From contig NZ_JAFMZK010000007.1 of assembly GCF_029105185.1 (NCBI RefSeq), forward strand, positions 1-64,000: a stretch of DNA of 64,000 nt, read 5' to 3'. The position numbers and the translations under genes are program-made. Shown here piece after piece: positions 50,867 through 59,323 of this stretch; position 1 is the first letter of the stretch; every line of letters begins with the position of its first letter. The notes beneath the pieces were generated by a model. That model did not search any database. It had not been told where the DNA came from and worked only from the letters and a program-made list of their open reading frames with translations. Origin of the DNA: Aliiroseovarius sp. Z3. Its GTDB lineage: Bacteria > Pseudomonadota > Alphaproteobacteria > Rhodobacterales > Rhodobacteraceae.

Positions 50867-51766
50867 TTAGTCGCGAGGCTGTCCTAACGCCAGCGTATGG
50901 CTGCGCAGCCACCCCATGAAACCGCGTGGGTCTGTATGCAGGCGCTCCATCTCGACGTCCGATAGAACTGGCCCAATCACCGGCTTTTGCGGGCGGTTAC
51001 AGCTTCTGACGATCTCATGCAGCAGCAAGGCTTGCCGCATGGTCGCAGACAGCCGGTTGGCCATCTGATACCAGCGCGAATTGGCGCCGGGGAAATAGAT
51101 TGGCACCACCTTTGCGCCGGACCGGCGGATCAGCTGCGCGGTAAAGACATTCCATTCCCGTTCAATCGCCGGACCAAACAGACTGTCGGATGACGCGACC
51201 ACTCCGGACGGGAAAAGCGTGACAAGCCCGCCTGCTTTCAGATGCGCCATGGTCTGGGCACGCATTTCGACCATCTTTTGTTGTGCATCGGGGTCATGGG
51301 GGAACGGCACGGGGATCATGTAAGATGATGCCACCTCGTCCAACCCATCCAAAACCGAACGGCTGAGGATGCGGTAATCCTGACGACGACGGCCAATAAG
51401 CTCCGCCAACACCATCCCATCCACCAATCCGTGCGGGTGATTGGCAACCGCGATCACAGGGCCCTCTGGCGGAATGTTTCGCAGTTGATCGTCAGGTGTT
51501 TCGACGCGAATACCCATCACATCCAGACAGGCCCCCCAGAACGCCTGCCCTTTCGGAGCGCCCCGCTTTTCCAGCTTTCGAACCATTCGCAGGATCGAGA
51601 TTTTGCCCGTGAACCATTCGACAATCCGGATGACATAGGACTGAAAAGGGTTGTTCAGGGAATTGGCATAGGTCAGGCTGCGACGGTCATACTGGTCGTG
51701 GGACAGGCCATCCTGACTGCTTTCGACCATATCGCTGTCTGCGTTATTCACCACGTCTTGTCCCAT
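50867..51766 (-). CDS. Lysophospholipid acyltransferase family protein
   Basis: The 299-residue membrane-associated enzyme has the acyltransferase block VANHPHGLVDGMVLAEL, then FPSGVVASSDSLFGPAIE and PIYFPGANSRWYQMA. Spacing around the His-Asp pair is closer to OlsA or hemolysin-like acyltransferases than to classical PlsC. The substrate is unknown. It starts 21 bp after the ptsH stop and may be cotranscribed with it. Confidence 0.8.
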   Translation of the reverse strand: MGQDVVNNADSDMVESSQDGLSHDQYDRRSLTYANSLNNPFQSYVIRIVEWFTGKISILRMVRKLEKRGAPKGQAFWGACLDVMGIRVETPDDQLRNIPPEGPVIAVANHPHGLVDGMVLAELIGRRRQDYRILSRSVLDGLDEVASSYMIPVPFPHDPDAQQKMVEMRAQTMAHLKAGGLVTLFPSGVVASSDSLFGPAIEREWNVFTAQLIRRSGAKVVPIYFPGANSRWYQMANRLSATMRQALLLHEIVRSCNRPQKPVIGPVLSDVEMERLHTDPRGFMGWLRSHTLALGQPRD

Positions 51767-51787
51767 ATTCGTCCCGCGACACGCGCC

Positions 51788-52060
51788 TTACATGCCTTCG
51801 CCGAACTTGTCTTGAACCAGTTCGGTCAGTGCCGCCATCAACTCGACAGCTTGCGGACCCGAGGTTTCGACGTGAATCTTCGTGCCCTGCGATGCCGCCA
51901 GCATCAACAGGCCCATAATCGAATCCCCTTCGGCATCAATGCCGTCTTTGGATACGCGCGCGGTCGCATCGTGGTTTTCGACTGTATCAACGAATTTGGC
52001 CGATGCCCGTGCGTGCAGCCCTTTGACGTTGATGATCTCCAATTCGCGGCTCGTGCTCAT
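51788..52060 (-). CDS. ptsH: Phosphocarrier protein HPr
   Basis: The 90-residue phosphocarrier has the active-site His16 in KGLHARASAKF and the regulatory Ser47 in GDSIMGLLMLAA. HprK would phosphorylate the serine. No sugar permease lies nearby, so the role is probably regulatory. It lies three bases after the EIIA gene. Confidence 0.93.
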   Translation of the reverse strand: MSTSRELEIINVKGLHARASAKFVDTVENHDATARVSKDGIDAEGDSIMGLLMLAASQGTKIHVETSGPQAVELMAALTELVQDKFGEGM

Positions 52061-52063
52061 ACA

Positions 52064-52459
52064 CTACAACTCCTGTATACCATCAATACAGTCGATGTAT
52101 TTTCGCCCCGCTGCAAGCGCCTTGCTTGTCGACATTTCAATCGGCAGATGCCGGGTCTTGGCCAGCTTCACCAACATGGGCAGGTTGGCACCATAAAGGA
52201 TCTTCCGATCCGCTTTGCAGCACGCCGGCAGCGACAGGTTGGCGGGCGAGCCGCCAAACATGTCGACCACCACGACCACACCATCACCATCGTCAACGGC
52301 GTCAGCGGCGGCTGCGATTTCAGATTGTTTGTTCTCCCGATTGCATTCAGCATCGGTCGAGATGGCACGCACACCGGGTTGTTTGCCGACAACATGTTCG
52401 ACAGCGGCAAGATATTCCTTTGCAAGCCCGCCATGCGCGACGATCACGATGCCGATCAC
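52064..52459 (-). CDS. PTS EIIA protein, mannose type
   Basis: The 131-residue domain has the phosphorylation site His9 in IGIVIVAHGGLAKEY and the loop VDMFGGSPANLSL. In alphaproteobacteria this protein is part of a regulatory PTS without EIIB and EIIC and may act with HPr to set HprK and ChvG activity. It lies between rapZ and ptsH with gaps of five and three bases. Confidence 0.9.
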   Translation of the reverse strand: MIGIVIVAHGGLAKEYLAAVEHVVGKQPGVRAISTDAECNRENKQSEIAAAADAVDDGDGVVVVVDMFGGSPANLSLPACCKADRKILYGANLPMLVKLAKTRHLPIEMSTSKALAAGRKYIDCIDGIQEL

Positions 52460-52464
52460 GCTCG

Positions 52465-53379
52465 TTACCCCAACTGCTTCGATGCCGGCCCCGTTTCGGC
52501 TCGGCGTTCCAATTCCCGATGTCTAATTGACACCTGCCAACCCTTGTGTGCAAGCGTCTTTGCCAATCTTTCCGTAAGGGCAACCGAACGGTGTTGCCCT
52601 CCGGTGCACCCGAATCCGATGGCCAGATGCGATTTCCCTTCGTCCCCGTAAGCGGGGATCAGAAACTCGACCAGTTCAGCGACGCGGATGAAAAACTCGT
52701 CAAACCGCGGATCTTTGGCGACGTAATCCGCAACAGCGTCATCGCGACCATCCAATGATCTGAGCGTCGCTTCCCAATGCGGGTTGCGCAGGAAACGCGC
52801 GTCCAGAACCATATCAAGCCCGCGGGGCACCCCACGCTTGTATGAAAACGAATGGACCGACACCGCCAGGTTTTCCGCTCCCGACTGCGACAACCACTGC
52901 ATCAGCTCTTCTTTCAGATCGTGCGGCGACAATTCCGACGTGTCGATCAGAACATCCGCACGTCCCCGGATCGGAGCCAGAAGCTCGATTTCGCGGGTGA
53001 TGCCGTGATCTGGTGTCTCGGCAGGGGCCAGCGGGTGGCGCCGCCGCGTTTCCGAATAACGGCGGATTAACACGTCGCGTGAGCAATCCAGATACAACAC
53101 CTCAACATCATGTCGATCATCTTCGCGCAGATCCTCGATCACCTGCAGCATCATCTCGGTCGAAAAGTCGCGGTTGCGCACATCGACGCCCAGCGCCAGC
53201 GGGTGATCCAGTGCCGGTCCACCAAGAACGCGACCGATCAGAGACAGCGGCAGATTGTCGATGACCTCATAGCCGATATCCTCCAACACGCGGATCGCCG
53301 TTGTTCGCCCGGCACCGGATGGCCCGGTCACCAGAACAACCTTCTGTCCCGTGTTGGTGTTGTTGTCAGTCATCTTCAT
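52465..53379 (-). CDS. rapZ: RNase adapter / P-loop protein RapZ
   Basis: The 304-residue protein has the Walker A site [13 protein letters not shown] near residue 19-28 and a C-terminal sensing domain ([20 protein letters not shown]). In E. coli it directs RNase E to GlmZ to control glmS; the alphaproteobacterial role is less clear. An alternative start two codons later is equally possible. It lies between hprK and the EIIA gene. Confidence 0.93.
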   Translation of the reverse strand: MKMTDNNTNTGQKVVLVTGPSGAGRTTAIRVLEDIGYEVIDNLPLSLIGRVLGGPALDHPLALGVDVRNRDFSTEMMLQVIEDLREDDRHDVEVLYLDCSRDVLIRRYSETRRRHPLAPAETPDHGITREIELLAPIRGRADVLIDTSELSPHDLKEELMQWLSQSGAENLAVSVHSFSYKRGVPRGLDMVLDARFLRNPHWEATLRSLDGRDDAVADYVAKDPRFDEFFIRVAELVEFLIPAYGDEGKSHLAIGFGCTGGQHRSVALTERLAKTLAHKGWQVSIRHRELERRAETGPASKQLG

Positions 53380-53382
53380 CGC

Positions 53383-53832
53383 CTAGCTTGTCGCGTCATA
53401 CCGTCCGGATTTCAACAGGTGGTATAGCGCACATGCGAAGTAAGGCGCGTCAACCCGCAAAACAAGGTCGATATCGTATCCGCCAATATTTGTGAGCCGT
53501 CGTGAACCGGGATGTCTTTCCACCTCATCCTGGGCCATATCAACGACCAGTTGAAGCCGGGCCGAGGCTTTCCATGGTACATTGATCAACCCGACACCAC
53601 GGGCTTCGATCACGCCTTGCAGGCGGTCAGGGGCCAGAACGAACGGTCCCGCTTCACCCACCTCGACACGGCTATAGTCGTCCGAGATCAGCTTCGCCCC
53701 CAGCCCGATCAATTGAAGCGCCAGCGACGATTTCCCCGATCCCGACGGGCCGACAATCATCGCCGCTGCATTATCCACGGCAACCGTTGTCGCGTGAAAT
53801 CCAAGCGGTTGCGTCGGGGCCCCCTCGGTCAC
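53383..53832 (-). CDS. hprK: HPr kinase/phosphorylase, catalytic-domain-only form
   Basis: The 149-residue protein has Walker A GPSGSGKSSL at residues 28-37 and the HprK signature VIEARGVGLINVPW. The N-terminal domain of the Gram-positive enzyme is missing, as is normal in alphaproteobacteria. It overlaps the chvG stop by four bases, so the two are translationally coupled. Confidence 0.92.
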   Translation of the reverse strand: MTEGAPTQPLGFHATTVAVDNAAAMIVGPSGSGKSSLALQLIGLGAKLISDDYSRVEVGEAGPFVLAPDRLQGVIEARGVGLINVPWKASARLQLVVDMAQDEVERHPGSRRLTNIGGYDIDLVLRVDAPYFACALYHLLKSGRYDATS

Positions 53833-55616
53833 ACCGGAAGGCCAACCACGAACCGTGCGCCCAGCGGGTCAGAGGTGACATCGGCATCGGTGGGCCGAAT
53901 GTTTTCGGCCCAAATGACGCCGCCATGGGCCTCGACGATCTGTTTCGAGATCGCCAGCCCCAACCCCGAGTTGTTGCCAAACTGGCTTTCAGGACGCTCC
54001 GAATAGAAGCGTTTGAAAATCTTGCTCAAGGCCTGTTCCGGAATGCCGGGGCCGGTATCCTCGATCACCACAAGCACACGGTTTTCCCGCCGTCGCACCC
54101 ATACGCGGATCGCGTCACCTTCGTCGCAAAAGCTCAGCGCGTTGGTGATCAGGTTCACGAACACTTGCGCCAATCGGGCTTCCAACCCGCGAATAAAGAT
54201 CGGATCCGGGGGCAGATCGGTGATGAACTCGACACCTTTATCGCTGCCTTCGTTGCTCAGATATTCAGTCAGATTGCCCAGCATTTTCAGAAGGTTGAAT
54301 TCTTCCTCTTCTTCCTTCACCAGCTCGCTGTCCAGCCGCGAAGCATTTGAGATATCGCTGACCAAACGATCCAGCCGTCGCACATCGTGGTCGATCACAT
54401 CCAGCAGCTTGCCGCGATGTTCGTCTTTCTTGGCCAAACGCAAGGTGCCGATGGCCGACCGCAAACTGGCCAACGGGTTCTTGATCTCGTGGGCCACGTC
54501 GGCAGCAAACTGTTCGTTGGAGTCTATTCTGTCATAAAGGGCGGCCACCATCCCCCGCAACGCGCCGGACAGGCGGCCAATCTCGTCTGGGCGCGCGGTC
54601 AGATCGGGGATGCGGACCCGCCCGGTGCGCACGCTGTTGGTATCCTTGTCGCGCCCCAGTTCGGCGGCGGCAGCAAGATCTGACAGCGGGTTCGCAATGG
54701 TCGAGGCCAACACAAGGCTCAGACCGATGGAGACGAGAATCGCGATGACAAACATCTGCAACAATTGTTCACGCTCTGCCCGAACCAGCAAATCCAGCTC
54801 ACCAGTCGCGCTGGTGATGGCGACCACACCAGCCGGAACGCCGTTTTGCAAGATGGGCGTCGCGACCGAGAACACCGTCCCACCATTCTCATCAACACCG
54901 TTCGACACCCGGGTCGCGCCGTTCATGGCGCCAGGATACAGCGTCCGCGCCATCACCTCGGTGTCCAGAGGCAGGGACTGACCATCACCTTTCGCGACGA
55001 TACCGGAGACGCCTTCCCACACGGCGTTCAGAAGATCGGTGATAATGGTCGACCCAACCTGACGCCCCAACCCGTCAACCGGCGTTGGCACGGCCGGCGG
55101 AACACCGACAGATCGTGCCAAAAGCGACTCGCTCGCATCAAAAACAAACACTTCCAGCCCGACCGGAAGCTGCAAGTCGGACAACGTCTCGGCAAAATCA
55201 GGCGCGGCAGGGACAACGACTTCCGGCACCACCTCGCCTTCGGGCGCGGTTAAATCCGATTGCTCGGGTGATGTGGTCACCTGGTTCTCGATAGCCTGCT
55301 CAAGCTGCGCTTCGAACACATCCGCGATCAATTCCGCCTCGACGACAAGACCGCGTTCGCGTTGGATCAGCAAGCTGTCGCGAAACGGGTTCAGATAAAG
55401 AACCCCCGCCACCAGCACGACAAGCCCAAGCAAATTGAACGTGATGATCTTGCGCGCCAAGGGTGATCGGTTGATCGAAATCAGCCCGCGCTGCGCCCGC
55501 TTGTCGCGCAATTCGAAATCCATCTCGCCACTTGGCGAGACCCAGTCTTCACCCAGAACAAGATCGCTTCGGGTTGTGGCTTTGGTGTCCTTCACCTTTG
55601 TCACCATCTTGTCCAA
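53829..55616 (-). CDS. chvG: Sensor histidine kinase ChvG
   Basis: The 595-residue kinase has two membrane helices (about 50-75 and near 290-310) around a large periplasmic sensor region, a HAMP domain, and HisKA with the phosphorylated His in AADVAHEIKNPLASLRSA. The HATPase domain shows NALSFCDEGDAIRVWV and DTGPGIPEQAL. The alphaproteobacterial family senses acidity and envelope state. It follows chvI by 11 bp. Confidence 0.93.
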   Translation of the reverse strand: MDKMVTKVKDTKATTRSDLVLGEDWVSPSGEMDFELRDKRAQRGLISINRSPLARKIITFNLLGLVVLVAGVLYLNPFRDSLLIQRERGLVVEAELIADVFEAQLEQAIENQVTTSPEQSDLTAPEGEVVPEVVVPAAPDFAETLSDLQLPVGLEVFVFDASESLLARSVGVPPAVPTPVDGLGRQVGSTIITDLLNAVWEGVSGIVAKGDGQSLPLDTEVMARTLYPGAMNGATRVSNGVDENGGTVFSVATPILQNGVPAGVVAITSATGELDLLVRAEREQLLQMFVIAILVSIGLSLVLASTIANPLSDLAAAAELGRDKDTNSVRTGRVRIPDLTARPDEIGRLSGALRGMVAALYDRIDSNEQFAADVAHEIKNPLASLRSAIGTLRLAKKDEHRGKLLDVIDHDVRRLDRLVSDISNASRLDSELVKEEEEEFNLLKMLGNLTEYLSNEGSDKGVEFITDLPPDPIFIRGLEARLAQVFVNLITNALSFCDEGDAIRVWVRRRENRVLVVIEDTGPGIPEQALSKIFKRFYSERPESQFGNNSGLGLAISKQIVEAHGGVIWAENIRPTDADVTSDPLGARFVVGLPV

Positions 55617-55627
55617 CGCACGTGGCG

Positions 55628-56332
55628 TTATTCCTCGTTATAACGGTAACCGATGCCATACAGCGTTTCGATCGCCGAGAAATCGTCATCTGCGGTCCGC
55701 ATCTTCTTGCGCAGCCGTTTGATGTGGCTGTCGATGGTGCGGTCATCGACATAGACCTGATCGTCATAGGCGACATCCATCAACTGATCCCGGCTTTTGA
55801 CAAACCCCGGACGCTGAGCCAACGCCTGAAGCAACAAAAACTCGGTCACGGTCAGCGACACATCCTTGCCCTTCCACGTCACGGCGTGGCGCAAGGGATC
55901 CATCGTCAACTCGCCGCGCACCAGCGATTTGCTTTCTTCCACCTCGCCCGCGTCATCCTTGGCGATCACCTCCTGCCGACGCAGAAGGGCGCGGATGCGC
56001 TCCACCAGTAGCCGCTGGCTAAAGGGCTTGGTCACATAATCGTCCGCCCCCATGCGCAGGCCCAGAACCTCGTCAATCTCGTCATCTTTCGAGGTCAGGA
56101 AAATCACCGGCATGGTCTTGGTCTTTTGTCGCAGTCGCTGCAACAGGTCCATGCCATCCATCCGGGGCATCTTGATATCCAGAACGGCCATATCCGGCAG
56201 CCGCTGCATGAACGCATCCAGCGCGCTTTGACCGTCATTATAGGTTTCAACTTCGAAGCCCTCGGCCTCGAGAGTGATCGCGACGGAAGTCAGGATGTTC
56301 CTGTCATCGTCCACCAAAGCGATTCTCGACAT
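55628..56332 (-). CDS. chvI: Response regulator ChvI, OmpR family
   Basis: The 234-residue regulator has a receiver domain with Asp52 in [15 protein letters not shown], Thr and Lys in VIFLTSKDD and [10 protein letters not shown], and an OmpR-type winged helix with [16 protein letters not shown]. It starts the chvI-chvG-hprK-rapZ-EIIA-ptsH run. Orthologues activate pckA and envelope genes, and pckA is divergent here. Confidence 0.95.
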   Translation of the reverse strand: MSRIALVDDDRNILTSVAITLEAEGFEVETYNDGQSALDAFMQRLPDMAVLDIKMPRMDGMDLLQRLRQKTKTMPVIFLTSKDDEIDEVLGLRMGADDYVTKPFSQRLLVERIRALLRRQEVIAKDDAGEVEESKSLVRGELTMDPLRHAVTWKGKDVSLTVTEFLLLQALAQRPGFVKSRDQLMDVAYDDQVYVDDRTIDSHIKRLRKKMRTADDDFSAIETLYGIGYRYNEE

Positions 56333-56391
56333 AGGGGTCTCCTTACACTGCTCATTGTTATTTTGTTTTGCGCCATTGTCCTGTTTTCGGT

Positions 56392-56424
56392 CATGCGAAT
56401 CAATATGTAACTGCGAATCGCATG
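56392..56424. promoter_or_regulatory. Direct and inverted repeats upstream of chvI
   Basis: TGCGAATC occurs at 56394-56401 and 56412-56419, a direct repeat with 18-base period. The outer bases CATGCGAATC and GAATCGCATG also form an inverted repeat with one mismatch. The site is 60 bp upstream of the chvI ATG. It could be an autoregulatory site, since OmpR-family proteins bind repeats. Confidence 0.4.
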
Positions 56425-56575
56425 GGCAGGCGCATATCTGCCGTATGAATTGATCAAAATGCTGGCGAATTTACCGCACATTTCGATGCTCCGGCGCGCA
56501 ACATGATTGCGCAAACAGGCGCTTGGTTGCGCTAACTGCGCCAAAGCGACCTGTTCCATTCGAAAGTCACCATGC

Positions 56576-56649
56576 TATAGCGCGATTACCGGCCCTCGTT
56601 CACATGAGGGTTGGCGCGCGTGGTGGATGCTACGCGGTCTCATGTGAAC
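56576..56649 (+). promoter_or_regulatory. pckA promoter -10 and leader stem-loop
   Basis: A good -10 (TATAGC, 56576-56581) lacks a clear -35, as expected of an activated promoter. Just after the predicted start, GTTCACATGAG at 56598-56608 pairs perfectly with CTCATGTGAAC at 56639-56649 across a 30-base loop. It precedes the pckA ATG by 44 bases and could be an RNA structure or a pair of protein half sites. Confidence 0.55.
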
Positions 56650-56693
56650 CCTATACACGCCGGTGGATGACGGACCGGTGACAGGAGCAAAAT

Positions 56694-58292
56694 ATGACCA
56701 CTGGACGGGTAAACCCAGAACGCCGCTTGGAAGATCAAGGCATCAAGGGGCTGGGCAATGTCTATTACAACTTGATGGAGCCTGCGCTGATCGAAGCCGC
56801 GCTTGAGCGTGGCGAAGGGTGTCTGGGTCAGGGCGGCGCGTTCCTGGTTACGACCGGCAAACATACCGGCCGCTCTCCCAAGGACAAATTTGTCGTCAAA
56901 ACCCCTAGTGTCGAGCCGCATATCTGGTGGGAAAACAACCCGCCGATGGACGCTGCCAAGTTTGATGTTCTGTATGACGACATGTTGGAGCATATGAAGG
57001 GCAAGGACTACTATGTTCAGGACCTGTTCGGGGGGGCGGACCCGGCTTACAGGCTGGATGTGCGCCTTGTGACCGAAATGGCATGGCACAGCCTGTTCAT
57101 CCGCCACATGCTGCGCCGCCCGGATCGAGATGAGCTGGATGAGTTCGACCCCGAATTCACCATCATCAACTGCCCCTCTTTCAAAGCTGACGCAAAACGG
57201 CATGGATGCCGGTCGGAAACCGTGATCGCGCTGAACTTCGACCGTAAGATCATCCTGATCGGCGGCACCGAATATGCGGGCGAGAACAAGAAGTCCGTCT
57301 TTACGCTTCTCAACTACATCCTGCCGGAAAAAGGCGTGATGCCGATGCACTGCTCGGCCAACCACGCCACTGGCAATCCGGTCGACACGGCGATCTTCTT
57401 CGGCCTGTCGGGCACCGGCAAGACCACCCTGTCCGCAGACCCCGAACGCACGCTGATCGGCGATGATGAACATGGCTGGTCGGACACCGGCACCTTCAAC
57501 TTCGAAGGCGGCTGCTATGCCAAGACCATCAACCTGTCGGCAGAGGCCGAGCCGGAAATCTATGCGACCACCACCAAGTTCGCGACCGTCATTGAAAACA
57601 TGGTCTATGACGAAGAAACCAAGAAACTGGATTTCGAGGATGACAGCCTGACCGCAAACATGCGCTGCGCCTATCCGCTGCACTACATCGCGAATGCGTC
57701 CAAAACGGCGGTGGGCGGGCATCCGAAGAACATCATCATGCTGACCTGCGATGCGTTCGGCGTATTGCCCCCGATCGCGCGGCTGACCCCGGCGCAGGCG
57801 ATGTATCACTTCCTTTCGGGTTTCACGTCAAAAGTGGCGGGCACCGAAAAGGGTGTGACCGAACCGGAACCCACCTTCTCGACCTGTTTCGGTGCGCCCT
57901 TCATGCCGCGCCGTCCGGCCGAATATGGGGCATTGCTGCGGGACAAGATCGCCAAGCACGGTGCCACCTGCTGGCTGGTCAACACCGGCTGGACCGGTGG
58001 CGCTTATGGCACCGGGTCGCGCATGCCAATCCGCGCCACGCGCGCCCTGCTGACCGCCGCGCTGGACGGATCGCTTGCGAATTCCGAGTTCCGCAAGGAC
58101 GACCATTTCGGCTTCGAAGTTCCCGTCACCGTGGAAGGGGTGCCCGACCTGCTGCTGAACCCGCGTCGCACATGGCAGGACGCAACCGCTTATGACGCGC
58201 AAGCTCAGAAACTGGTCGATATGTTCGCCAAGAACTTCGTTCAGTATGAGGGCGACATCGACGATGATGTAAAAGCCGTCGCCATCGGCTGA
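56694..58292 (+). CDS. pckA: Phosphoenolpyruvate carboxykinase (ATP)
   Basis: The 532-residue enzyme makes PEP from oxaloacetate and ATP, the entry step of gluconeogenesis. The P-loop reads [20 protein letters not shown] near residue 237-256, followed by DDEHGW, and a conserved arginine site is in [15 protein letters not shown] precedes the ATG by six bases. It is divergent from chvI, a common alphaproteobacterial arrangement, and is a known ChvI-regulated gene in rhizobia. Confidence 0.97.
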   Translation: MTTGRVNPERRLEDQGIKGLGNVYYNLMEPALIEAALERGEGCLGQGGAFLVTTGKHTGRSPKDKFVVKTPSVEPHIWWENNPPMDAAKFDVLYDDMLEHMKGKDYYVQDLFGGADPAYRLDVRLVTEMAWHSLFIRHMLRRPDRDELDEFDPEFTIINCPSFKADAKRHGCRSETVIALNFDRKIILIGGTEYAGENKKSVFTLLNYILPEKGVMPMHCSANHATGNPVDTAIFFGLSGTGKTTLSADPERTLIGDDEHGWSDTGTFNFEGGCYAKTINLSAEAEPEIYATTTKFATVIENMVYDEETKKLDFEDDSLTANMRCAYPLHYIANASKTAVGGHPKNIIMLTCDAFGVLPPIARLTPAQAMYHFLSGFTSKVAGTEKGVTEPEPTFSTCFGAPFMPRRPAEYGALLRDKIAKHGATCWLVNTGWTGGAYGTGSRMPIRATRALLTAALDGSLANSEFRKDDHFGFEVPVTVEGVPDLLLNPRRTWQDATAYDAQAQKLVDMFAKNFVQYEGDIDDDVKAVAIG

Positions 58293-58313
58293 TCAGCAAC
58301 ACAGAACGCTAAC

Positions 58314-58344
58314 AAACGCGCCTCGATCTTCGGGGCGCGTTTTC
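58314..58344 (+). terminator. Rho-independent terminator after pckA
   Basis: AAACGCGCC and GGCGCGTTT form a nine-base stem around TCGATCTTCGG and are followed by TC. It starts 21 bp after the stop and may also serve the convergent permease gene. Confidence 0.85.
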
Positions 58345-58353
58345 ATTTGCAGC

Positions 58354-59151
58354 CTAGCCCCATAGCCCACGTCGGATCAGGTTCAACCCCGCAACCGTCA
58401 AGACGATCAATGTGACCCGCTTGAACGTGGCCTGCGGCATCCGGTCATGCAAAACACCTCCCAGTGCCATTCCGATCAGCGCGGGAAGCAGCATCAAGAT
58501 CGACATCGGCAAAGTTTGCGCATTCAGGACGCCGGATTTCAGATGCGCCGCAAAAAGAGCCACGGCGCCAACCCCATAGATCACCCCCTGCACCCGCATC
58601 TGTTCGGCCTTAGGCGTATCAATCGCGGTCAGGTATGCGATGGTCGGCGGGCCCCAAACGCCGGACAACCCGCCGGAAAGCCCTGCGAACGCGCCGATCA
58701 GGGTTTCGCCACGCCTGCGATGTTCGGACCGCAGGTTCGGTTTCCACCCGCTCAGCTGCATCACGCAAAACGCCACGACCGGCACGCCGATCAGAATGAA
58801 CAGGGTTGATTGCGACAGCACGGTCACAAGCTGCGCGCTAAGCACCAGGCAAACCAAAAGGGCAATCAGAAAGACACGGAACTTGGTAACAGCCTGCCAC
58901 GCGGCCATCAGGCCTTGTCGAAAGGCCTGGTATCCGTTCGTCACCACCGTCGGCACGATCAGCGCCGCCAAGGCTTGCTCTGCCGGAAGCAACGTGGCCA
59001 AGCCGGAAATCATGATCAGGGGCATACCGAACCCCACGGCCCCTTTTACGAATCCGGCAAACACGGCAACAACAGCAGCCAGAAGCAGCGTGAGCTGCGG
59101 TAATTCGGTCAGTATTCCCAAGATAGCCCCGTAACGATATGTGCTTGCCAT
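58354..59151 (-). CDS. TauE/SafE family permease
   Basis: The 265-residue protein has about eight membrane helices. TauE-type pairs FAGFVKGAVGFGMPLIMI and IGAFAGLSGGLSGVWGPPTI are the internal repeats. The family exports sulphite, sulphoacetate or related anions; the substrate here is unknown. It is convergent with pckA and stands alone. Confidence 0.9.
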   Translation of the reverse strand: MASTYRYGAILGILTELPQLTLLLAAVVAVFAGFVKGAVGFGMPLIMISGLATLLPAEQALAALIVPTVVTNGYQAFRQGLMAAWQAVTKFRVFLIALLVCLVLSAQLVTVLSQSTLFILIGVPVVAFCVMQLSGWKPNLRSEHRRRGETLIGAFAGLSGGLSGVWGPPTIAYLTAIDTPKAEQMRVQGVIYGVGAVALFAAHLKSGVLNAQTLPMSILMLLPALIGMALGGVLHDRMPQATFKRVTLIVLTVAGLNLIRRGLWG

Positions 59152-59248
59152 CCCTTCTAACGAAGCCCAACCGACGGCGCAGCAGGTAAATCATCGCGTC
59201 ATTTTTGTTCGTTTTTGCTGTTTCCCGTGTATTTTTATTGCGCTGCAC

Positions 59249-59274
59249 CTGCAAAGGGATTATTTCTCTGCAAA
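59249..59274 (+). promoter_or_regulatory. CTGCAAA direct repeat upstream of mcd
   Basis: CTGCAAA occurs at 59249-59255 and 59268-59274 with a 19-base period, 50 bp upstream of the start codon. ScfR-type regulators of acyl-CoA metabolism in Rhodobacter (PccR) bind TTTGCAAA repeats, so a related site is possible. The match is partial. Confidence 0.3.
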
Positions 59275-59323
59275 TGCGAAAGACCCGGCCGAATCTCGGC
59301 ACAGACTGTGACAGGAGACAGTG

